Below are positions 1-12,027 of a stretch of DNA of 64,000 bases, piece after piece (positions within the stretch are counted from its first letter, which is position 1; each line of letters begins with the position of its first letter). The position numbers and the translations under genes are program-made. The notes under the pieces are model-generated. The model had not been told where the DNA came from, ran no database searches, and saw only the letters and a program-made list of their open reading frames with translations. The stretch is taken from the NCBI RefSeq assembly GCF_003672135.1, contig NC_039518.1:8062136-8126135 (forward strand), read 5' to 3'. The DNA is from Ooceraea biroi. Its lineage: Eukaryota; Arthropoda; Insecta; Hymenoptera; Formicidae.

Positions 1-2237
1 TAATGCAGCAGTATCGGTCTGAAAATATTCCGAACGCTTTGCCCGCCGCGCTCCGACGAGGGAAGCAATTTTTGCCGCCAAATCGCGTTATATTCCGCGA
101 GATACGGTGCCGACGTTGCCGCTGCGTAGCGTACCGTAGCACAGCGGCCACGTAAAAACTTGAGCGAAAGTGGAAAAATTCATGACGACGGAAATATTCC
201 GCGGATGTGCCGGGCGCCGAAAATATTCCGCCTCGTCAGATGCAGATTCGCGCTACGCCGAATCACTCGCTCGCCCACGGTGCACCCGCCCTCGCATCAA
301 CCCCCGGCATCGCATCGACAGGAAGCGACCAGGTTGCCGCGACAGCGCGTTCAAAGTGGAATCAATGGACCGGCCGTCCCTTGGATTCGCCACCAAATTG
401 CGTACTACGAGTTCGAGTCGATCGTGCGCCACTTTTCGTGCCATTTATTTATAATACTTTGTCCAAAACTCGCAAAAAGCGTCGCAACGTGCAAAACACC
501 TGAATGCAGACGTCACGCGAATCGTAACGTTCCTCGCTGCTGGCGCGCTTCGAATTTTGCGTGAAACGGTGGTTTTCGCGTATTTTATTATGCACTCTTT
601 CTATGCACGCGGCGCGTAGACGACCGTAGACATCTCGCACGGCGCATTTCAACAAAGTTATTCCTTTTACTTTGACCTGAATTTTATGCGCTTTCATCAC
701 GAGACACATTATGCATCGCCATTGACCCGTATTTCGGGAGCGTTTTATAAAATGTAAACATAAAAAGGCGGTGAAACTTTCGCGAAATGAGTCCGACGTT
801 CCGCAAAGGGATCGCGTTGCACGCGGCCGGGGCGTTAGCAACTTCCATTCATTCCCCCCGTGTACGCGCTCAACGTTTCCGCTCGCGCGAGTGAAATCCG
901 CACATCAGGACGCACGAAATGAGATTTTCCACTCGCGGACGAGCGCGTTCCGGCCCGCGACTGGACTTCATCGTCTTCATCAAACGCGCGCGTCCGTACC
1001 GTGGAAACTAGCAAAATGCGAGAAGCGCGAGAGCAGAAGAAAAGAGCGAGACCAGCTGTCAGCGTGCTGGTCCATCTTTCTCCAGCATCCTTCATCCGCG
1101 GCGTCGCCGTTTATTTCCCCATGTATCAAAAGACGAACACTGCATGTAAAGACAGAATCCACGCAAAGTGTCCGCTTATCGCGCGTGATGTGACGCAACC
1201 GACGCGCCACTCGACCCCTTGACGCATATATTCGTCTGCAACACCGACGAAACACGATCCGCGTGGCGTGCGCGCGATTATACGCGCCGGGATGACCGCT
1301 CATAATCGTCACGCTGCAATCGTCACCCCTATACCTGCGGCGCGCTACCGTAGCACCGATAACTACCCTCGCAACACGCGCTCGTACGTGATCGTGCGAT
1401 GAACCTGACCCGAGCTTCTCTTTTCCTCGACGCAATTTCGCACGATGCGTGTGCATAGCCGAGCCCCAAAGAGCTCATGTCGCCATCGTCGTTGCGCGCT
1501 GCGAGAAAGTGTGTACACGCGCGCGAATGTGCGGCCGGCGGTGCGGCCACCCTTCCACCCGCGCGTTCGCCACCACCGTCCGCCCCCGTACGCATGTAGT
1601 ACGCGGGCCACGCACGTATACGCGTATACGCAATTGCGCACCGCAAACCCGCACCCTACGTACACACTCGCGCGCCTCGTCGCCACGAGCTAAAAGGCCG
1701 TGATCCAAACCATTTCCCGAAATTGCCCGTGGACGCCGTAACTCGTCGATTGACGTTTCACTGGCGGCCGCGGGCCGCGGCCATCGAGGGCCAGTCGCCC
1801 GGAGAACGGTTAAGAAGCTTAAAACACAGCTGGCCCCACCTCTCTCTTTCTCTCTTTCCCTCTGCCGCGCGGTCTCTCTTTTCATCCCCCAACGCAGCCG
1901 CCGCTTTGATTCTGGTTCAACACGCGGGGCAGGGATCCTTTCCACCGGCGCTACATCGTACCGCGCGTTTAATTGCCCGGATTTTACGTGCCCGTCCCCT
2001 CCGTTATACCGCTCCGCCACCCGCCGGCTCAAACACTGCCACGGTTCTCCGCTGTTTTTGTCGTGCTCTCCTGTGCATTCGGTTATCGTTACACGCGAGA
2101 TGGGAGACAGACAGACAGTCGGACAGACAGGCCCTGTTGATAATTAATTATACGGGACACGCAACGTAACGGCGTGGATGGCATGCAACGCAGTGCGATG
2201 CGGTAACATCCTATTTGCAGTCATAAATGTAATAAGG
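1..2237. other. No gene recognised; CpG-rich intergenic sequence
   Basis: The stretch is rich in CG dinucleotides and has many short overlapping ORFs on both strands with arginine-rich, family-less translations, as expected of chance ORFs in GC-rich DNA. There are no terminal repeats, tandem repeats or recognisable domains. A short GACA-rich run lies near 2105-2130. The mariner array begins at its right edge. Confidence 0.6.
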
Positions 2238-2239
2238 TA

Positions 2240-3236
2240 TTGGGTTGGCCAAAAAGTAATTGCGTTTTTTTTTATATAAATAACAGGCGAATTTTTCATG
2301 GGAAACAAAAACTTTATTAAACAATATATTGTCCATTTTGTTTGATTATCTTTTGCCATTTTTCAGGCAACTTCATGATTCCGCGCTCAAAAAAGTTCTT
2401 ATCTTTTTCAGCAAAAAACAATTCCAACAACGATTTCATATCCTCATCAGCAGTAAAGGTTTTACCATTCAAGGCGTTTTGCAAAGAACGAAACGAATGG
2501 TAATCTGATGGTGCCAGGTCTGGCGAATATGGTGGATGTGGTAACACGTCCCATCCAAGCTGCAACAATTTTTCACGAGTGACCAAACTTGTACGTGGTC
2601 TAGCGTTATCATGGCGAAACACAACATCTTTGCGATTCACCAATTCTCGACGTTTCTGTTTGATGGCATCGTTTAATTTATCCAGTTGACGACAGTATAC
2701 GTCTGAATTAATGGTTTGATTCCTTGCAAGCAGCTCAAAATACAGAATACCTTTAAAGTCCCACCAGACTGACAGCATAATCTTTCTTTGGTGAATATCT
2801 GCTTTTCAAGTGCTTTCAGCAGGTTCATCACGATCTTTTCCGTTTGACGTTGTTGTAGACGATCCATTCTTCGTCGCCTGTTATCATACGTTTCACAAAT
2901 GGATCATTTTCCTCACGTTTCAAAAGAGAATCGCAGACGTCAATACGCTCAGTGAGATGAATTTCTTTGAGCTCATGTGGTACCGAAATATCGAGCTTAC
3001 TAATGTATCCAAGTCGTTTTAAATGGTTTTCAACACTCGATTTCGATATTTGAGATTCTCAGCAATCTCTCGTGTCGTTAAACGCCGATTGGAATCGATC
3101 AGTGCCTTTATTTTGTCATCATCAATTTCGATTGGCCTTCCTGAGCGTGGTGCATCTTTCACATTAAAATCTGCAGATCGAAATTTAGTAACCCAATTTT
3201 GACACTGCCGCAGTTTTAAAGCATCTTCGCCATATA
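2240..3236 (-). mobile_element. Mariner unit 1, truncated at the 5' end of its gene
   Basis: This 997-bp copy holds the terminal repeat and the 3' three quarters of the transposase gene on the minus strand. It ends at the sequence GCCATATA, where unit 2's terminal repeat starts. It lacks the first ~35 codons and the distal terminal repeat. It differs from units 2 and 3 by a 2-nt loss near 3050 that adds a private frameshift, and by a few substitutions. Confidence 0.9.
2317..3236 (-). pseudogene. Mariner transposase remnant (unit 1)
   Basis: Read on the minus strand, the fragment starts at YGEDALKLRQCQNW in the N-terminal helix-turn-helix region and runs to the usual C-terminus ending NGQYIV at 2317. 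The catalytic motifs of a DD34D mariner transposase are visible: WDFKG, HDNARPR and YSPDLAPSDYH. Three reading frames are needed. One break lies near 3050 and is private to this unit; the other lies near 2790-2830, between the KRS and MLSVWW segments, and is shared with the other two units. The second D motif reads FRHDN here instead of FHHDN. It cannot encode a working transposase. Confidence 0.88.
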
Positions 3237-4231
3237 TTGGGTTGGCCAAAAAGTAATTGCGTTTTTTTTATATAAATAAAAGGCGAATTTTTCATGGGAA
3301 ACAAAATCTTTATTAAACAATATATTGTCCATTTTGTTTGATTATCTTTTGCCATTTTTCAGGCAACTTCATGATTCCGCGCTCAAAAAAGTTCTTATCT
3401 TTTTCAGCAAAAAATAATTCCAACAACGATTTCATATCCTCATCAGCAGTAAAGGTTTTACCATTCAAGGCGTTTTGCAAAGAACGAAACGAATGGTAAT
3501 CTGATGGTGCCAGGTCTGGCGAATATGGTGGATGTGGTAACACGTCCCATCCAAGCTGCAACAATTTTTCACGAGTGACCAAACTTGTACGTGGTCTAGC
3601 GTTATCATGGTGAAACACAACATCTTTGCGATTCACCAATTCTCGACGTTTCTGTTTGATGGCATCGTTTAATTTATCCAGTTGACGACAGTATACGTCT
3701 GAATTAATGGTTTGATTCCTTGCAAGCAGCTCAAAATACAGAATACCTTAAGTCCCACCAGACTGACAGCATAATCTTTCTTTGGTGAATATCTGCTTTT
3801 CAAGTGCTTTCAGCAGGTTCATCACGATCTTTTCCGTTTGACGTTGTTGTAGACGATCCATTCTTCGTCGCCTGTTATCATACGTTTCAAAAATGGATCA
3901 TTTTCCTCACGTTTCAAAAGAGAATCGCAGACGTCAATACGCTCAGTGAGATGAATTTCTTTGAGCTCATGTGGTACCCAAATATCGAGCTTACTAATGT
4001 ATCCAAGTCGTTTTAAATGGTTTTCAACACTCGATTTCGATATTTTGAGATTCTCAGCAATCTCTCGTGTCGTTAAACGCCGATTGGAATCGATCAGTGC
4101 CTTTATTTTGTCATCATCAATTTCGATTGGCCTTCCTGAGCGTGGTGCATCTTTCACATTAAAATCTGCAGATCGAAATTTAGTAACCCAATTTTGACAC
4201 TGCCGCAGTTTTAAAGCATCTTCGCCATATA
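3237..4231 (-). mobile_element. Mariner unit 2, truncated at the same TA
   Basis: This 995-bp copy has the same boundaries as unit 1: a terminal repeat on the left and truncation at GCCATATA on the right. It is nearly identical to unit 3 over the shared length. A private 2-nt loss near 3750 (CCTTAAG against CCTTTAAAG) breaks the frame before the WWDFKG motif. Confidence 0.9.
3313..4231 (-). pseudogene. Mariner transposase remnant (unit 2)
   Basis: The N-terminal part (HTH region through TGDEEW, the first catalytic Asp) is open on the minus strand from the truncation point to about 3822. The C-terminal part (HHDNARPR, YSPDLAPSDYH, ending NGQYIV) is open from about 3639 to 3313. Between them lie the frameshift and stop shared by all three units plus the private 2-nt loss near 3750. 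Reading on from unit 3's terminal repeat continues in frame into the truncated N-terminus, giving a chance fusion beginning ANPIYGEDAL. Confidence 0.88.
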
Positions 4232-5507
4232 TTGGGTTGGCCAAAAAGTAATTGCGTTTTTTTTATATAAATAAAAGGCGAATTTTTCATGGGAAACAAA
4301 ATCTTTATTAAACAATATATTGTCCATTTTGTTTGATTATCTTTTGCCATTTTTCAGGCAACTTCATGATTCCGCGCTCAAAAAAGTTCTTATCTTTTTC
4401 AGCAAAAAATAATTCCAACAACGATTTCATATCCTCATCAGCAGTAAAGGTTTTACCATTCAAGGCGTTTTGCAAAGAACGAAACGAATGGTAATCTGAT
4501 GGTGCCAGGTCTGGCGAATATGGTGGATGTGGTAACACGTCCCATCCAAGCTGCAACAATTTTTCACGAGTGACCAAACTTGTACGTGGTCTAGCGTTAT
4601 CATGGTGAAACACAACATCTTTGCGATTCACCAATTCTCGACGTTTCTGTTTGATGGCATCGTTTAATTTATCCAGTTGACGACAGTATACGTCTGAATT
4701 AATGGTTTGATTCCTTGCAAGCAGCTCAAAATACAGAATACCTTTAAAGTCCCACCAGACTGACAGCATAATCTTTCTTTGGTGAATATCTGCTTTTCAA
4801 GTGCTTTCAGCAGGTTCATCACGATCTTTTCCGTTTGACGTTGTTGTAGACGATCCATTCTTCGTCGCCTGTTATCATACGTTTCAAAAATGGATCATTT
4901 TCCTCACGTTTCAAAAGAGAATCGCAGATGTCAATACGCTCAGTGAGATGAATTTCTTTGAGCTCATGTGGTACCCAAATATCGAGCTTACTAATGTATC
5001 CAAGTCGTTTTAAATGGTTTTCAACACTCGATTTCGATATTTTGAGATTCTCAGCAATCTCTCGTGTCGTTAAACGCCGATTGGAATCGATCGGTGCCTT
5101 TATTTTGTCATCGTCAATTTCGATTGGCCTTCCTGAGCGTGGTGCATCTTTCACATTAAAATCTGCAGATCGAAATTTAGTAAACCAATTTTGACACTGC
5201 CGCAGTTTTAAAGCATCTTCGCCATATACATGACATAACTTTTTATGAGCTTGCACAGCGTTTTTCCCTTTTCGGAAGTAATAAAACAAAATATGAGGAA
5301 AATGTTCTTTTTGATTTTCCATTTTGAAATCGACGGCAAACAAACAATTGTTAACGAAATCGTGTACTTTCTTTTTGTAAAACAAGCTTGAACTGTGAGT
5401 TGTTAACCTACATAATGATTTTGCGGTTTAGAATGAAGTTAGTTACATTTCAAGACATGTATGTCCATCTATTGGAAAAAAACGCGATTACTTTTTGGCC
5501 AACCCAA
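4232..5507 (-). mobile_element. Mariner unit 3, full length with both terminal repeats
   Basis: The 1276-bp element has inverted termini (left TTGGGTTGGCCAAAAAGTAA; right, read inward, the same 20 bases) and a TA duplication at its right edge (5508-5509). Its length matches a canonical mariner of about 1.3 kb. The termini resemble those of mellifera-type mariners, but that subfamily call is from memory. The gene is on the minus strand and inactivated. Confidence 0.93.
4308..5322 (-). pseudogene. Mariner transposase, full-length but frameshifted (unit 3)
   Basis: Mariner transposase cuts and joins DNA at TA sites. The ATG at 5322 opens MENQKEHFPHILFYYFRKG, the typical N-terminal start, followed by a paired helix-turn-helix region. 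The catalytic triad is intact: TGDEEW, HHDNARPR and YSPDLAPSDYH, with 34 residues between the second and third Asp (DD34D). The frame is lost around 4780-4820: after KRKRS the sequence hits stops, while the downstream frame has an in-frame TGA before ADIHQRKIMLSVWW. Both lesions also occur in units 1 and 2. I see about 338 codons of sequence, the usual family length, but no continuous ORF. Confidence 0.92.
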
Positions 5508-5509
5508 TA

Positions 5510-8409
5510 ATTCATCCCTGCAGTTTGCGTACTTTTACGCGCGAGGAGTTTGCCGTGATCGCGCGAAATTATTTGCGATCGTTGTCTGATTTCATGGCGA
5601 TGCAATGAGGAGCTTTTTCGACACCACTCACGTGTCTGCCCCGCCGTTGCAGGGGTAGTCGCGGGGGTTTCGCTCGTACAGCGCGCGCAGCTGAAAAGTT
5701 TAAAACACGACCGACTTCCTCTCGCGCGCGTCGCGTTAATTTCGTTTCAACAATCCGTGCTTTGGCGACTTTCTAACAACGCGCAGCGGCCGGTTTGCCT
5801 TTAACGCGCGCGCGCGTGTGTGTGTGTGTGTGTGTGTGCGCGCGAGATTAATATTTATAATTAAAAGTTTCGCCCGTGCCGTGCGCTCGTGAGTCGCGTT
5901 ATTAAATTAATGAAAACGCGCCCGTATCGTAATCTTTTATCGTGCAACGCGTAGCGGTTATCGTCGCGTATCGGTTTTCATTTTATTCGCGTAATTGACA
6001 TTTCGACAGCGATGATTAATCCAAACAGATCCTCGTTACCCACCCCGTTCCTCCCCTCGCGTCCTGGCCCGACCGTACACAGTAGTTTCTGGTATTTGGG
6101 CAAACTGGGCAAACGCGCGATATTTGACATGGCAAATTTCAGATCACCCGATAAAAGCTTTGTAATCGTGTCCCCGGCGCGCGACGACGGCCGCTTACAC
6201 GGCTCACGTAATCACGACGAAAGTGTAAGCTTCCACGCGGCGGTGTCTTGTAATTAAGCGTAACCCAAGTCGCGAATCGCTCGTAATATCGATCGGCTTT
6301 GAATCCCGGTTTCGCCGACATGGCGGAATTTGCGATTAACTCGGATGGACGTGTCATTAGACTCGCGTCCCGGAAGATAACGCGCGCCCGGGGATTTCAG
6401 TCGACTTGAAACAATATTATCGGTATCGGCGTTCGTATTTGCGTTTCTGCATCGGTTTTGCAGACGGCAGATCAAATGCAAATGGCCTCGAACGTGGGCC
6501 GTTTCGCGTGTAATCCGACAGCGGATTTCCCTATTAAAAGAAAAAATGAAACGAGAACAAAGACACGAGCGCGTAAGACGTGACGTAATTTGTTGCTCCG
6601 GTATCGCGCGCGCGCGTTGTAAATTGCAAAACTGTAAATCGTGGCAAAGCGTGATCCTTCCGCGCGATACGACCAAGTGATTTTACATCACCGGAACATT
6701 TGCCCCCGCGCGAAATCGTTGCAAATGCACACGGGGCAACCATATCGATTACGCGTTTTCACACTGCAACGTTAATCTGATGTTACGCACGTCCGCGTAG
6801 CCCATCGTCGAATGTCAATATTAACACGGCGCGTATCGCGCGCGCGGTATTATTTAATAACAAACAACGCTTACTTTTAATCCCGGTAGTCGACGATTCC
6901 AATTAAATTTTCAAATCGCACGCTCGCGTCCCGATGCAACATCGAACGTGATTTTTCGCAATCGATGATCGGTCGGCCGCATCATCGCGCTCTGCAGGAC
7001 TTACGGTATCGCATTACAGACGCGATACGGTTGCCGGGGTTGATGGAGAGGAATGGAAGGAAAATAAAAACATTCCTTCCGACAGAAAGAGAGAAAAAAA
7101 TCGATACGATATGTTCGAAAAATACTCTCGAACAGTATCCCGAAGAAGTATCTACGTATGAAACAAATCTCGTGCTCGTGAAAAGTGCAGATTTTTCGCG
7201 CTCGGTCTCCCGCAAAAAATCTCAGCGACGAGGAACTCGCGTCCCTGGAAAAAAATGAAAAAAGGAGGAAGCGGGACCTAATCATCGATCGACTCTCGTG
7301 GCGTAACGAGCTCTAATCCGTTTGCGGGCTTGACGGCTGCTGGCGTCGTCGCGCGGCGTCGAAACAGCGACAACCCATTTATACATACTAATCACTGTCA
7401 CTCGTTTCCGCGGGCGCGTTCGTCATCGCCGGTATAATTCGTTATAATGCGAGCGGGACGTGATCGCGCGTCGACGGACGGACGCGGCGGCAGCGGCACG
7501 CACCCTCGCACGCGTATTCGTTCGGCGGGGGCGCAAATGCACGCGCACAATTCCGCGCCGCAGCTGCGCTCGCGCGCGCGATCGGCAAACAATGTTGATC
7601 TGCACGCAGTTGGGGAACTGCGTTTCGAGCGGCGAACGGCTAATGGCGATTAACGTAACGTTTAGAGCATTAATCGGCGGCATTAATGTCCCTGCTGGCC
7701 CCGCCGACCGCGTCGCGCCCCGCGCCCTTTGTGCATAGTAAACCGTGCGGCGCGCACGTGGATGTATTAATGCCCGCGTACATGCGGTCGGAGGGCCGGG
7801 AACGGGGCGAATCGACTCCTCGCGCAATCTGAGGGATTATTTCTCATCGGGAAAATTAATTTCGGTCGCAGCTCCCCGTGCCACCCCCGCGACCACGCTC
7901 ACCCCCATCACGCACGCTCGTACGTGCCAATTCGTCGATTATTGTTCTTTCGCGAGTAAGCGAGCGAGCGAGCGTTCTCGGCCAGTTCGGACGCGTGCAA
8001 ATACTTTGGCAAAGACTCGGGGCTTATTAGCGGAAATGTGAAGGGGTCAACTTTAAACTGGGACTTTTTTATTTTAACGTGTCTCCTGCGGTTTGTACTA
8101 AATGTTCGTACGTCGGCGTAACTTGTGTTACATAACTCGTGCGCGGCACTTCCCTTCAACAACGCGCACTCACCACTCGACGCGCTGGGGCATTCGTTTG
8201 TTCGTTCGTTTAAAACGCGTAAAGGGTGCTCGCTAAACACACCGCTGGCCTCGTATCTAAAAATCGTTCGTACTCGACGCGCGATAATTACCCGGATAAA
8301 ACCGTGAGCGACGACACGAGGGTCGTTAAATGTCGTCACGTTGTCCCGCCACAATTGACCGTTAACTTATTACGGTATTGCCCGACGGCGCACGAGGTAC
8401 TTGTGTATT
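5510..8409. other. No gene recognised; CpG-rich intergenic sequence
   Basis: Short overlapping ORFs on both strands translate to low-complexity or arginine-rich peptides with no family resemblance. I see a (CG)n/(GT)n microsatellite at 5805-5844 and a short GAGC-type run near 7960-7975, but no terminal repeats or RNA gene. Confidence 0.6.
5805..5844. repeat. (CG)n-(TG)n-(CG)n microsatellite
   Basis: Alternating purine-pyrimidine tract: CG repeats, then about ten TG repeats, then CG repeats. Such tracts can adopt Z-DNA; no function is shown here. Confidence 0.9.
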
Positions 8410-8413
8410 TTAA

Positions 8414-9614
8414 GGGGGTATTCTAGTGTAGCATGTCAGAAAAATCGAATTTTTTTGGCACAGTTTGCAAGTATATGGTATGGAAAATATGTCTGCGAGA
8501 AGATTTAGCCCGATTCGCAAAATTAACAAAGTAATAGGAAATAACCTCTGGCGCGCGCTCGGCGGTTGGACCGCGCGGCACACAACAGAGCATTGTGTTA
8601 GTATTTTAGGTAGGGTCGGAAAATAGTTATTCTTTGAAGGTCGTACATTTGAATTGGAGCCTTTGTACAGTACAGGTTAATATAGTACAATGAATCTCTA
8701 AATTCATTGATTTGGACTTTTGCTCCAAAACATCTCCATGCTGGCGTGAAAGTTGTTGAAATAGCAACATTCTTGGCAGTTATAATTTTCAATAAAGGAT
8801 TTATGCCAATTTTCAAACTTATGAACGTGATGGGAGTTAGTATTGGTCAGCAAGCGGTGATGCACGCAAACTCCCGGAACGAAGCTCGTATCACCCGCTC
8901 GGAGCGGCGCTCCACTACCTTCTCTCGAGCTCAGAGAATGAATCGCAGGGAAGAGAGATCGGCTCTGCAGGACTTCCACGAACAAGAGGGATGTCCCCTG
9001 TACGGCCCTGGACTAGCCGATTGATCGTAAGTAACATTATCTCTATGTAATCAGTATGAAAATCTTTAAACGTGTTTTTCTCGAAACCATGTTTTTCAAA
9101 TTGGTTCCCATGACATCTCAAAAACCAGTTAATCAATTGACTCAGGCTTTTGCACACATCTTCAGTATATGTGTGGCTATAGCCCCTACCGCAATCAAGT
9201 CGAAATATTGTTTTTTGGAATTTCTACAGCCCTTCAATGGTGAAAAAAATGGCACAAATCGAAACTTAATTTTCTCAATGAAGTCATGTTTTAAATTTTC
9301 AACATTTGTTGTTCATTCTGGTACCTGCTATAGCCACACTCATACTAATTAAGAATCTCTTTGGCTTTTTTGTTTCAGATGAGCAGAACAGCTGAAATCA
9401 CGGGAACCATGGACCAACTGTTTTTTTTCATGTTCTTATTTAATATCATGTGCAGCGCTTATTTATAGTTATTGTCTAATACAAAAATTTGGAAACATAC
9501 ACCAAATATGTATGAATAAGCAGGGAAAACCCTGCCTCAAAAAACCTTATACTTTTTTCAAAAAAAATTCACCAAAATATCATACAAATTCCGCTTTTAC
9601 ACTAGAATACCCCC
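8414..9614 (+). mobile_element. TTAA element unit A
   Basis: Non-autonomous 1201-bp copy with 17-bp perfect terminal inverted repeats. It keeps only the 3' end of a transposase gene (8686-9024) and about 590 bp of AT-rich 3' sequence. The first ~270 bp contain no recognisable domain, though a GC-rich block lies near 8548-8580. Confidence 0.9.
8686..9024 (+). pseudogene. C-terminal remnant of a PF20700/Kolobok-like transposase (unit A)
   Basis: The open stretch reads YNESLNSLIWTFAPKHLHAG, then VEIATFLAVIIFN, a helical segment MGVSIGQQA, a basic stretch rich in Arg (SERR, RAQRMNRREER), and ends LYGPGLAD before a TGA. From memory this is the standard C-terminus of the insect 'Mutator-like transposase domain' family: an NES.NS.IW motif after the catalytic core and a YG.G(I/L)AD ending. 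A TAG lies just upstream of YNES and the catalytic core is gone, so only about 112 residues remain. No start codon is credible; an ORF beginning at the TTG at 8707 is an artefact of the truncation. Confidence 0.75.
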
Positions 9615-9618
9615 TTAA

Positions 9619-10819
9619 GGGGGTATTCTAGTGTAGCATGTCAGAAAAATCGAATTTTTTTGGCATAGTTTGCAAGTATATGGTATGGAAAATATGTCTG
9701 CGAGAAGATTTAGCCCGATTCGCAAAATTAACAAAGTAATAGGAAATAACCTCTGGCGCGCGCTCGGCGGTTGGACCGCGCGGCACACAACAGAGCATTG
9801 TGTTAGTATTTTAGGTAGGGTCGGAAAATAGTTATTCTTTGAAGGTCGTACATTTGAATTGGAGCCTTTGTACAGTACAGGTTAATATAGTACAATGAAT
9901 CTCTAAATTCATTGATTTGGACTTTTGCTCCAAAACATCTCCATGCTGGCGTGAAAGTTGTTGAAATAGCAACATTCTTGGCAGTTATAATTTTCAATAA
10001 AGGATTTATGCCAATTTTCAAACTTATGAACGTGATGGGAGTTAGTATTGGTCAGCAAGCGGTGGTGCACGCAAACTCTCGGAACGAAGCTCGTATCACC
10101 CGCTCGGAGCGGCGCTCCACTACCTTCTCTCGAGCTCAGAGAATGAATCGCAGGGAAGAGAGATCGGCTCTGCAGGACTTCTACGAACGAGAGGAATGTC
10201 CCCTGTACGGCCCTGGACTAGCCGATTGATCGTAAGTAACATTATCTCTATGTAATCAGTATGAAAATCTTTAAACGTGTTTTTCTCGAAACCATGTTTT
10301 TCAAATTGGTTCCCATGATATCTCAGAAACCAGTTAATCAATTGACTCAGGCTTTTGCACACATCTTCAGTATATGTGTGGCTATAGCCCCTACCGCAAT
10401 CAAGTCGAAATATTGTTTTTTGGAATTTCTACAGCCCTTCAATGGTGAAAAAAATGGCACAAATCGAAACTTAATTTTCTCAATGAAGTCATGTTTTAAA
10501 TTTTCAACATTTGTTTTTCAGTCTGGTACCTGCTATAGCCACACTCATACTAATTAAGAATCTCTTTGACTTTTTTGTTTCAGATGAGCAGAACAGCTGA
10601 AATCACGGGAACCATGGACCAACTGTTTTTTTTCATGTTCTTATTTAATATCATGTGCAGCGCTTATTTATAGTTATTGTCTAATACAAAAATTTGGAAA
10701 CATACACCAAATATGTATGAATAAGCAGGGAAAACCCTGCCTCAAAAAACCTTATACTTTTTTCAAAAAAAATTCACCAAAATATCATACAAATTCCGCT
10801 TTTACACTAGAATACCCCC
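9619..10819 (+). mobile_element. TTAA element unit B
   Basis: 1201-bp copy. It shares some diagnostic bases with A, some with C and some with D (see findings). Private changes include TCTCGG near 10078 and CATGATATCTCAG near 10315. Confidence 0.9.
9891..10229 (+). pseudogene. Transposase C-terminal remnant (unit B)
   Basis: Same open stretch as in unit A, from the NESLNSLIW motif to LYGPGLAD, with a handful of amino-acid differences in the last third (DFYERE for DFHEQE). The upstream TAG and missing catalytic core are shared with the other units, so all four descend from one deleted ancestor. Confidence 0.73.
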
Positions 10820-10823
10820 TTAA

Positions 10824-12023
10824 GGGGGTATTCTAGTGTAGCATGTCAGAAAAATCGAATTTTTTTGGCATAGTTTGCAAGTATATGGTATGGAAAATAT
10901 GTCTGCGAGAAGATTTAGCCCGATTCGCAAAATTAACAAAGTAATAGGAAATAACCTCTGGCGCGCGCTCGGCGGTTGGACCGCGCGGCACACAACAGAG
11001 CATTGTGTTAGTATTTTAGGTAGGGTCGGAAAATAGTTATTCTTTGAAGGTCGTACATTTGAATTGGAGCCTTTGTACAGTACAGGTTAATATAGTACAA
11101 TGAATCTCTAAATTCATTGATTTGGACTTTTGCTCCAAAACATCTCCATGCTGGCGTGAAAGTTGTTGAAATAGCAACATTCTTGGCAGTTATAATTTTC
11201 AATAAAGGATTTATGCCAATTTTCAAACTTATGAACGTGATGGGAGTTAGTATTGGTCAGCAAGCGGTGGTGCACGCAAACTCCCGGAACGAAGCTCGTA
11301 TCACCCGCTCGGAGCGGCGCTCCACTACCTTCTCTCGAGCTCAGAGAATGAATCGCAGGGAAGAGAGATCGGTTCTGCAGGACTTCTACGAACAAGAGGA
11401 ATGTCCCCTGTACGGCCCTGGACTAGCCGATTGATCGTAAGTAACATTATCTCTGTGTAATCAGTATGAAAAACTTTAAACGTGTTTTTCTCGAAACCAT
11501 GTTTTTCAAATTGGTTCCCATGACATCTCAAAAACCAGTTAATCAATTGACTCAGGCTTTTGCACACATCTTCAGTATATGTGTGGCTATAGCCCCTACC
11601 GCAATCAAGTCGAAATATTGTTTTTTGGAATTTCTACAGCCCTTCAATGGTGAAAAAAATGGCACAAATCGAAACTTAATTTTCTCAATGAAGTCATGTT
11701 TTAAATTTTCAACATTTGTTGTTCATTCTGGTACCTGCTATAGCCACACTCATACTAATTAAGAATCTCTTTGGCTTTTTTGTTTCAGATGAGCAGAACA
11801 GCTGAAATCATGGGAACCATGGACCAACTGTTTTTTTTATGTTCTTATTTAATATCATGTGCAGCGCTTATTTATAGTTATTGTCTAATACAAAAATTTG
11901 GAAACATACACCAAATATGTATGAATAAGCAGGGAAAATCCTGCCTCAAAAAACCTCATACTTTTTTCAAAAAAAATTCACCAAAATATCATACAAATTC
12001 CGCTTTTACACTAGAATACCCCC
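10824..12023 (+). mobile_element. TTAA element unit C
   Basis: 1200-bp copy. A one-base shortening near 11838 removes a stop in the 3' region, opening a fortuitous 89-codon ORF (11771-12040) that is not conserved in A or B. Confidence 0.9.
11096..11434 (+). pseudogene. Transposase C-terminal remnant (unit C)
   Basis: Same fragment as in units A, B and D. It has SVLQDF where the others have SALQDF. No catalytic residues remain. Confidence 0.73.
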
Positions 12024-12027
12024 TTAA

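Larger units (their letters stand above)
2238..5509 (-). repeat. Head-to-tail array of three mariner units flanked by TA
   Basis: Three direct copies of mariner sequence lie head to tail: 2240-3236, 3237-4231 and 4232-5507. Each begins with the same terminal inverted repeat, TTGGGTTGGCCAAAAAG. Only the last copy reaches the opposite terminal repeat, which ends at 5507. The array is bounded by TA at 2238-2239 and 5508-5509, the normal mariner target duplication. The first two copies stop at the same internal TA and are followed directly by the next terminal repeat. All three share the same frameshift and stop in the transposase gene, so they arose by local duplication of a dead copy. Confidence 0.93.

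Noticed and set aside
2810..5194. Recurrent plus-strand ORFs of 70 and 78 codons beginning MLSAGSSRSFPF and MSSCGTQISSLL
   Set aside because: They are antisense shadows of the minus-strand mariner transposase remnants.
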